Origin: an uncultured Actinomycetospora sp.
Lineage (GTDB): Bacteria > Actinomycetota > Actinomycetes > Mycobacteriales > Pseudonocardiaceae
DNA length: 10,398 bases
Assembly (NCBI GenBank): GCA_902805495.1
Contig: CADCTH010000632.1
Coordinates: 1 to 10,398 of the forward strand
Direction of reading: 5' to 3'
Part shown: positions 6,292-10,398 of the stretch, in pieces
Numbering within the stretch: position 1 is the first letter of the stretch
How the letters are laid out: every line of letters begins with the position of its first letter
Notes under the pieces: generated by a model
What the model saw: only the letters and a program-made list of their open reading frames with translations
Database searches by the model: none
Told to the model about the DNA's origin: nothing
Made by a program: the position numbers and the translations under genes

Positions 6292-6486
6292 CTGCTGTCG
6301 CCGGAGGCGTTCCGCGCGCCGCTCGGGCCCCACGCCCCGCCCGCGGTCGCCGACTCGCTGCTGCACCTGTGGGCCGCGAGCGACGGCGTGCCGCAGCCGG
6401 TGGACGACGTGGAACCGCTGCTGGGCAAGCCCGGGCGGACCTTCGCGCAGTGGGTGCACGAGCACCCGGACGCGTTCGCCGGGTGA
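6283..6486 (+). pseudogene. C-terminal remnant of an NmrA-like NAD(P)-binding oxidoreductase
   Basis: An open frame ending at TGA 6486 encodes about 67 residues, including LSPEAFRAPLG, VADSLLHLWAASDGVP and, at the end, VEPLLGKPGRTFAQWVHEHP. The pattern (D-V-E-x-L-L-G-x-P-x-R-(S/T)F-x-x-W-x-x-(E/D)H-x-x-x-F) is characteristic of the C-terminus of NmrA-type / atypical short-chain NAD(P)-binding proteins of about 280-300 residues. Codon third positions are G or C almost throughout from 6283 on, while the preceding codons in this frame (CCT CCA CGA) break the pattern. The Rossmann domain with GxxGxxG is missing and no start codon or ribosome site precedes it. I call it a truncated relic; the same frame remains open far upstream only as antisense of matB. 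Confidence 0.65.
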
Positions 6487-6490
6487 GCGA

Positions 6491-7366
6491 CTACCCGTCC
6501 CGGCGCCGCATCCGCACCACGGTGACCACGGAGCCGAGGACGACGTAGACCAGCGCGCGCAACGAGCTCGAGGCCAGGTCGCCGAGGGGCAGCGGGTCGC
6601 GCAGGGCGTCGGTGCCCGCACCCCAGCCCGAGGTGAGCAGCAGCGGTTGGAGCCACTCCAGCGACGGGATCGCCGCGAGCACGCCGAACACGATCAGCCC
6701 GCCGAGCACGGCCGCCAGCACCACCAGCGGGTGCTCGGTGAACGCCGAGACCGCGAGGGCGACCGCGGCGACGGCCAGGAGCTGGACGACGGTCCAGCCG
6801 GCGACGAGCGCGACCCGCCCGAGCGCCTCGCCGAGCCCGAGCGTCGTGCCGGACAGGGTGACCATGGTGCCGCCGGGCCCGCCGACGACGACCAGGCCGG
6901 TGAGCACGCCGACCACGGCGACGACCAGCACCGCGAGGACCGCGACCGTCACCACCCCGGCCGCCTTCATCACGACCAGCCGCGCCCGCCCGACGGGGGC
7001 CAGGAGCAGCCCGCGCAGGGTGCCGTGCGCGGCCTCGCCGGCGATGGCGTCGGCGGACGCGGTGGCCACGGTCAGCGGGAGCAGCAGGGTCAGCGCGAGC
7101 CCGAGGGCGGCGATCGGCAGGACCAGCCCGTTGCCGGCCACCTGGGCCACCAGCCCGGGCCCGTCACCGTCACCGTCACCGCCCGGTCCGCCGGTCAGCG
7201 CGATCCCGATGCCGAGCGCCACGGCGACCAGCGCCAGCAGCCCGAGCAGCACCAGGGTGCGCGGGCGGCGCAGGACCCACCGGACCTCGGCGGCGGCGAG
7301 GCGCCCGAGCGGGGCCGTGGTGCGGGTCGGGGTGCGCGTCGGGGTGCGCGTCTCGAGTGCCGTCAC
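6491..7366 (-). CDS. ABC-2-type transporter permease
   Basis: Integral membrane subunit of 291 residues. After a short basic cytoplasmic N-terminus (RTPTRTPTRT repeat, then EVRWVLRRPRT) come about six hydrophobic segments: residues ~37-58, ~80-105, ~140-170, ~190-215, ~222-245 and ~265-285. The cytoplasmic loop after the second segment, GEAAHGTLRGLLLAPVGRARLVVMKA, is the conserved element of ABC-2 permeases that contacts the ATPase. A Gly/Asp-rich extracytoplasmic loop (GGPGGDGDGDGPG) after segment 1 is encoded by a small tandem repeat. The start GTG 7366 overlaps the ATPase stop by four bases (GTGA). It probably dimerises and, with the upstream ATPase, forms an exporter of a peptide, lipid or drug-like substrate. 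It ends four bases from the oppositely oriented oxidoreductase remnant. Confidence 0.88.
   Translation of the reverse strand: MTALETRTPTRTPTRTTAPLGRLAAAEVRWVLRRPRTLVLLGLLALVAVALGIGIALTGGPGGDGDGDGPGLVAQVAGNGLVLPIAALGLALTLLLPLTVATASADAIAGEAAHGTLRGLLLAPVGRARLVVMKAAGVVTVAVLAVLVVAVVGVLTGLVVVGGPGGTMVTLSGTTLGLGEALGRVALVAGWTVVQLLAVAAVALAVSAFTEHPLVVLAAVLGGLIVFGVLAAIPSLEWLQPLLLTSGWGAGTDALRDPLPLGDLASSSLRALVYVVLGSVVTVVRMRRRDG
7161..7178. repeat. Three tandem 6-base units in the permease gene
   Basis: CCGTCA is repeated three times exactly and encodes the GDGDGD part of the first extracytoplasmic loop. Slippage here would change loop length by two residues per unit without a frameshift. Confidence 0.75.
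7319..7354. repeat. Three tandem 12-base units at the 5' end of the permease gene
   Basis: GGTGCGCGTCGG-type units at 7319-7330, 7331-7342 and 7343-7354 differ by one to two bases and encode the TRTPTRTPTRT stretch in the cytoplasmic N-terminus. A unit adds four residues, so copy number can vary in frame. Confidence 0.7.
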
Positions 7367-8319
7367 GCGTCCTCCTCGGTCAGGCGGGCGAAGAGCTCCT
7401 CGAGGTGGGCGCGGCGGCGGTGGACCTCCCACACGGCGACCCCGGCCCCGACCAGTGTCGCGACGATCTCCGGCGCCTCGAGCGGCCCGGGTGGCACCGC
7501 TACGCCGCCCTCGGCGCGGTAGGACGGCGCGCCGGCCGCGCGCAGGGCGAGGATCGCGTCGTAGGCGTCGGGCGTGCTGACGACCAGCCCGCCGGCGTCG
7601 GCGTCGAGCAGGGCGGCCAGCTCGCCGGCCACGAGCAGGGTCCCGGTCTGCAGCACCGCCACGTGGCTGCACACCGCCTCGACCTCGGCGAGCAGGTGCG
7701 ACGAGAGCAGCACCGTCGCCCCGGCGTCGCGCAGCTCGGCGACGACCCGGCGCACGTCGCGGGTGCCGGCGGGGTCGAGGCCGTTGGTCGGCTCGTCGAG
7801 CACGACGAGGCGGCGGGGGACGAGCAGCGCGGCGGCGAGACCGAGGCGCTGCTTCATGCCCAGCGAGTAGCCGCGGTAGCGCCGGCGCGCGGCGTCGGTG
7901 AGCCCGACGCGCTCCAGCGCCGCGTCGACCGGCGCGCGCAGGTCGCCGTCGAGGCGGGGCTCGGCGGCGGCGGCGCGCAGGAGGTTGTCGCGCCCGGAGA
8001 GGAAGGGGTGGAAACCGGGGCCCTCGACGAGCGCCCCGACGTCCGGGAGCGCGGCGGGGAGGTCGTCGCCGGCGTGCCCGAGCAGCTCCACCGTGCCCGC
8101 GGTGGGGCGGGTCAGCCCGAGCAGCATGCGGATCAGCGTGGTCTTGCCCGAGCCGTTGGGCCCGAGCATCCCGAGCACGGCGCCGGCGGGGACGTCGAGG
8201 TCGACGTCGTCGATCGCCACCGTGGACCCGAAGGTCTTGCGCAGCCCCCGGACCCGCGCGGCGACCGCGTCCGGCGGGGACGCGGTCGTCGCGCGGGGGG
8301 TGGTCGGGGCTGCCGTCAC
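7363..8319 (-). CDS. ABC transporter ATP-binding protein with glutamate Q-loop
   Basis: Cytoplasmic ATPase of 318 residues that would power the adjacent permease. Motifs: Walker A GPNGSGKTT (53-61), signature YSLGMKQR (152-159, replacing LSGGQ, as is normal for BcrA/CcmA-like exporters), Walker B LVVLDE (172-177), D-loop GLDPAG and H-loop His209 (SSH). At the Q-loop the sequence is GALVEGPGFHPFLSG with Glu99 where most ABC proteins have Gln. This 'E-loop' is known from lantibiotic-immunity (LanF) and bacitracin-type (BcrA) ATPases. The first ~18 residues are a Thr/Pro/Ala-rich extension. The start GTG 8319 overlaps the upstream gene by four bases, and the stop overlaps the permease in the same way, so all three are coupled. 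The transported substrate cannot be named. Confidence 0.92.
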   Translation of the reverse strand: MTAAPTTPRATTASPPDAVAARVRGLRKTFGSTVAIDDVDLDVPAGAVLGMLGPNGSGKTTLIRMLLGLTRPTAGTVELLGHAGDDLPAALPDVGALVEGPGFHPFLSGRDNLLRAAAAEPRLDGDLRAPVDAALERVGLTDAARRRYRGYSLGMKQRLGLAAALLVPRRLVVLDEPTNGLDPAGTRDVRRVVAELRDAGATVLLSSHLLAEVEAVCSHVAVLQTGTLLVAGELAALLDADAGGLVVSTPDAYDAILALRAAGAPSYRAEGGVAVPPGPLEAPEIVATLVGAGVAVWEVHRRRAHLEELFARLTEEDA

Positions 8320-9362
8320 CGGGCCAGGGCCTCGGTGAGCACCTGCTGGGGCACGGCGCCGGCGGCGATCCGGCCGTCGTCGGTGACGATCACGGTGGCG
8401 ACGGCGGTGGTGATGACGCGCCCGGTGCCCCACGGGCCGCTGACCGGCGTGCCCAGCGCGGACAGGTCCGGCGCGCCCTCGGGCCGCGCCTCGCCCTCCG
8501 GCTGCTGTCCCGGCCCGCCCTGGGGCGCCTGGCCGACCATGACCCGGTCCCACCCGTCGCCGACGGTCGTGCCCTGCCGCTCGCCCTCGGGCTGCGCCCC
8601 GTCACGGGCCGGCGCGTCCTCGACGGTCGTGCCCGGCGGCGGGGTGAAGGTGAACAGCGACGGGTCCTGCGGGCCGTAGGCGATCTCGGAGAAGCCGACC
8701 TGCAGGGCCGGCTCCCCCGAACCCTGGGCCAGCACGGTCAGCTGCAGCGGCAGGCGCGTCTCGGCGTCGACGGCCACGCGGACCTCGCGCAGCAGCGTGC
8801 GCTCGGAGGGCAGCGGCGTGAGCACCAGCTGGTAGGCGGCGCGTCCGGCGACCTCGGCGGTGCCGTCGACGGTCACGGTGCTCGACTGCCGCAGGGTGGC
8901 GACGGCCTGCGTCGCGGCGGTGGTCGGGTCCTGGGCGTCGGGGCCGGCGTCCGCCGGGCCGTCCGGGCCCTCGCCGGCCGGAGCACGGGTCACCGTGCGC
9001 TCGCGGGAGTCGTAGGCCCAGCGCGTCGTGCCGTCGGAGACCAGCGTCCGCTCGCCGTCGGCCGACGGCAGCGCGACGCGGCCGCGCCCGTCGCCGCCGG
9101 ACCAGACGCGGATCGCGGACGTGCCGTTCGCGAGCTGCGGGACCCCGGGAACGGCGGGCAGACCGAGGGCGTTGTCGACCTCGACCTCGCCGGCCAGCGC
9201 CGGCGCGTCCGCGGCGATCACCGACGACACGAGGTCCTCCGGGCTCACCGGCGGCAGCACCGGCGCCGCGGCGGCGCCCGCCGGGGCGACCAGGAGCCCC
9301 ACGCCGACGGCACCCACGAGCGCCGCCCCCAGCCCTGCCCCGACCCAGCTCCTGCGTCCCAT
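8316..9362 (-). CDS. Exported LolA-like (lipoprotein-sorting fold) protein
   Basis: Secreted or membrane-associated protein of 348 residues. A Sec-type signal peptide is visible (MGRRSW, then a hydrophobic stretch to about residue 28, AGAAAAP cleavage area); no lipobox cysteine is seen. The mature part (~45-265) shows the LolA/MucB-like pattern: RVWSGGDGRGRVALPS, WAYDSRERTVTR, AGRAAYQLVLTPLPSERTLLREVRVAVDAETRLPLQLTV and IAYGPQDPSLFTFTPPPGT. A Pro/Gly/Gln linker with two QPEGE copies follows (about 275-305), then a conserved-looking C-terminus GTGRVITT...VTDDGRIAAGAVP. Such proteins are a standing partner of ABC-2 exporters and two-component systems in actinobacteria; binding a lipid or amphipathic ligand is inferred. 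A 14-base direct repeat (CGACGGTCGTGCCC, 8561-8574 and 8621-8634) lies in the gene. It is the first gene of the exporter unit. Confidence 0.8.
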   Translation of the reverse strand: MGRRSWVGAGLGAALVGAVGVGLLVAPAGAAAAPVLPPVSPEDLVSSVIAADAPALAGEVEVDNALGLPAVPGVPQLANGTSAIRVWSGGDGRGRVALPSADGERTLVSDGTTRWAYDSRERTVTRAPAGEGPDGPADAGPDAQDPTTAATQAVATLRQSSTVTVDGTAEVAGRAAYQLVLTPLPSERTLLREVRVAVDAETRLPLQLTVLAQGSGEPALQVGFSEIAYGPQDPSLFTFTPPPGTTVEDAPARDGAQPEGERQGTTVGDGWDRVMVGQAPQGGPGQQPEGEARPEGAPDLSALGTPVSGPWGTGRVITTAVATVIVTDDGRIAAGAVPQQVLTEALAR

Positions 9363-9385
9363 GGACCCATCGTCGCCCCCGGCGC

Positions 9386-9415
9386 CTGAGACGGTCTCAG
9401 CGTCGGGCGCCCGAC
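9386..9415. promoter_or_regulatory. Two adjacent perfect palindromes in the divergent promoter region
   Basis: CTGAGACGGTCTCAG (9386-9400, seven-base arms around one G) and GTCGGGCGCCCGAC (9402-9415) are separated by one base. They sit in the 73-base gap between the exporter unit (minus, start 9362) and the response regulator (plus, start 9436), just upstream of the latter's -10 box. This is the natural place for an operator controlling both transcripts, the response regulator being the obvious candidate ligand. OmpR-type regulators usually bind direct repeats, so another, dyad-binding regulator is possible. Confidence 0.55.
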
Positions 9416-9421
9416 AAGGCC

Positions 9422-9427
9422 TACCGT
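9422..9427 (+). promoter_or_regulatory. -10 element of a leaderless promoter for the two-component genes
   Basis: TACCGT matches TAnnnT and lies eight bases before the GTG at 9436. There is no Shine-Dalgarno between the two, so the regulator mRNA would begin at or near its start codon, the same layout as at mutA. No good -35 hexamer is seen; the palindromes occupy that area. Confidence 0.45.
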
Positions 9428-9435
9428 CTCCGGGT

Positions 9436-10107
9436 GTGCCGCGGGTGCTGGTGGTCGACGACGAGCCCGGGGTGCGCGACGCCCTGAGCCGCGGGCTCGC
9501 CGCCGAGGGCATGGACGTCCTCGCCGTCGGCGACGGCCACCGGGGCCTGCAGGAGGCCGCGACCGGCGGCTACGACGCGGTCGTCCTCGACATCCTGCTG
9601 CCCGGGCTCTCGGGCTACCGCGTGCTCGAGGCGCTGCGCGCCGACGGCGTCACGACCCCGGTACTGCTGCTCTCGGCGAAGGACGGCGAGGTCGACCAGG
9701 CCGACGGGCTCGACCTCGGCGCCGACGGCTACCTCGTCAAGCCGTTCTCGTTCGTCGTGCTCGTCGCCCAGCTGCGCGCGCTGTTGCGCCGCTCGGGCCC
9801 GGCCGCGGCGCGGGTCGTGCACGGCGCGCTGAGCCTCGACCCCGCGACGCGGTCGGTGACGTGGGACGGGCGCCCGGTCGAGCTGTCGGCCCGCGAGTTC
9901 GCGGTGCTGCACACCCTGGCGGTGCAGCCCGAGGCCGTGCTGACGCGCGACGACCTGCTCACCGCGGTCTGGGGCGGCGGCGGGTCGGCCAGCCGCAACG
10001 TCGTCGAGGTCTACGTCGGCTACCTGCGCCGCAAGCTCGCCGCGGTCGGGGCCGGGGACCTGGTGCGCACCGAGCGCGGTCGCGGCTACCGCCTGGGCGC
10101 GGTGTGA
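9436..10107 (+). CDS. OmpR/PhoB-type response regulator
   Basis: Cytoplasmic transcription regulator of 223 residues. The receiver domain (1-115) has the acidic pair Asp8/Asp9, phospho-acceptor Asp52 (VVLDILLPGLSG), Ser80 and Lys102 (VKPF), all in the expected order. The C-terminal winged helix (about 125-222) shows LSAREFAVLHTLAVQP, LLTAVWG, NVVEVYVGYLRRKL and the wing RGRGYRLG. The start is GTG 9436, which puts VPRVLVVDDE at the usual N-terminus; longer upstream frames would run through the divergent promoter. It overlaps the kinase gene by four bases (GTGA). Divergence from the LolA-like/ABC unit suggests that this unit is its target. Confidence 0.95.
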   Translation: MPRVLVVDDEPGVRDALSRGLAAEGMDVLAVGDGHRGLQEAATGGYDAVVLDILLPGLSGYRVLEALRADGVTTPVLLLSAKDGEVDQADGLDLGADGYLVKPFSFVVLVAQLRALLRRSGPAAARVVHGALSLDPATRSVTWDGRPVELSAREFAVLHTLAVQPEAVLTRDDLLTAVWGGGGSASRNVVEVYVGYLRRKLAAVGAGDLVRTERGRGYRLGAV

Positions 10108-10398
10108 CGAGCCGGGGACACGCAGCGCAGCGGAGCTGGACCGTTCTGGGCTGGTGGGCGCGGCGGTCCCTGCGGACGCGGATCGGCCTCGTCGTCGGGG
10201 TCGTCGCGCTGGTCGCCCTGCTCGTGGTCGCCCGGGTGGCCGGCGGGCTGCTGGTGGCGGCGGTGCTGGAGCGCGGCGACCAGGCGCTCGCCGAGCGCGC
10301 CGCCGCGGCGTCGGGCGCCGTGGCCGGCGGCACCGCGCTGCCGGTGGGCGTGCGGGTGGTCGACCTCGCCGGCGAGCCCGTCGACGGGCGCGGTCCGC
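10104..10398 (+). CDS. Sensor histidine kinase, N-terminal part
   Basis: Cognate membrane kinase of the response regulator, cut by the right edge of the window after 98 codons. It starts at GTG 10104, overlapping the regulator stop (GTGA). The visible product has a basic N-terminus, WWARRSLRTRIG, one long hydrophobic segment (about residues 28-53, GLVVGVVALVALLVVARVAG...), and the start of an extracytoplasmic sensor region (ERGDQALAERAAAASGAVAGG). HAMP, dimerisation/phosphoacceptor His and ATPase domains must lie beyond the window, so kinase identity rests on the operon position and the SLRTRI-TM layout typical of such kinases. Codons 5-13 coincide with the 28-base repeat, so translation might truly begin after it. 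Confidence 0.85.
   Translation, partial: MTSRGHAAQRSWTVLGWWARRSLRTRIGLVVGVVALVALLVVARVAGGLLVAAVLERGDQALAERAAAASGAVAGGTALPVGVRVVDLAGEPVDGRGP
10115..10142 (+). repeat. 28-base dispersed repeat, copy 2 (inside kinase codons 4-13)
   Basis: It matches 2241-2268 (minus strand) at 27 of 28 bases. Here it starts 12 bases inside the open frame and encodes RGHAAQRSWT, a different frame from the mutA copy. Confidence 0.85.

Noticed and set aside
5849..7522. Plus-strand 557-codon frame opposite matB and the permease
   Set aside because: Ser/Arg/Pro-rich, no motifs; membrane segments and ABC-2 loop on the other strand show where the real gene is.
9340..9362. Possible third copy of the 28-base repeat at the LolA-like gene start (GGGACGCAGGAGCTGGGTC)
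   Set aside because: Needs several gaps to align; the shared GAGCTGG core is too short in such GC-rich DNA to count as a copy.
1..10398. CRISPR arrays, tRNA or rRNA genes, transposases, phage genes
   Set aside because: No regularly spaced repeats, no cloverleaf or rRNA-like segment and no recombinase or transposase motifs were seen.

Overview
The window is high-GC actinobacterial chromosome. G or C at almost every third codon position, GTG starts, 4-base ATGA/GTGA gene overlaps and promoter elements lying right at the start codon all fit. The gene content (MutA/MutB mutase, a MatB-type synthetase, XRE/cupin regulator, LolA-like lipoprotein-sorting protein) suggests a Pseudonocardiaceae-like organism, but the taxonomic guess is inference only.

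Layout: (1) 1-2280, minus strand: start of mutB and all of mutA, the two chains of adenosylcobalamin-dependent methylmalonyl-CoA mutase, translationally coupled. (2) 2281-2520: non-coding, with two unusual repeat structures upstream of mutA and downstream of an XRE gene. (3) 2521-4720: an XRE/cupin regulator (minus) diverges from a two-gene plus operon: a CPYC-containing thioredoxin-reductase-like flavoprotein and a class I SAM methyltransferase. A palindrome covers the regulator's start. (4) 4717-4756: a perfect hairpin carrying the stop codons of both convergent genes. (5) 4753-6195, minus: a MatB-like malonyl/methylmalonyl-CoA synthetase. (6) 6235-6486: remnants of two genes, a possible TetR C-terminus (minus) and an NmrA-like oxidoreductase C-terminus (plus), butted together as expected for a deletion across a divergent pair. 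(7) 6491-9362, minus: permease, ATPase and exported LolA-like protein, an overlapping three-gene unit transcribed away from (8) 9436-10398, plus: an OmpR-type response regulator and the start of its histidine kinase. Two perfect palindromes occupy the intergenic space between units 7 and 8.

Functional reading: MutAB and the MatB-like enzyme share methylmalonyl-CoA as substrate or product. The flavoprotein/methyltransferase pair recalls dithiol-oxidase plus thiol-methyltransferase self-protection chemistry. The last block looks like a signal-controlled ABC exporter whose ATPase carries a glutamate at the Q-loop position, as in lantibiotic-immunity transporters. A 28-base repeat (27/28 identical) lies inside the first codons of both mutA and the kinase, in different reading frames.
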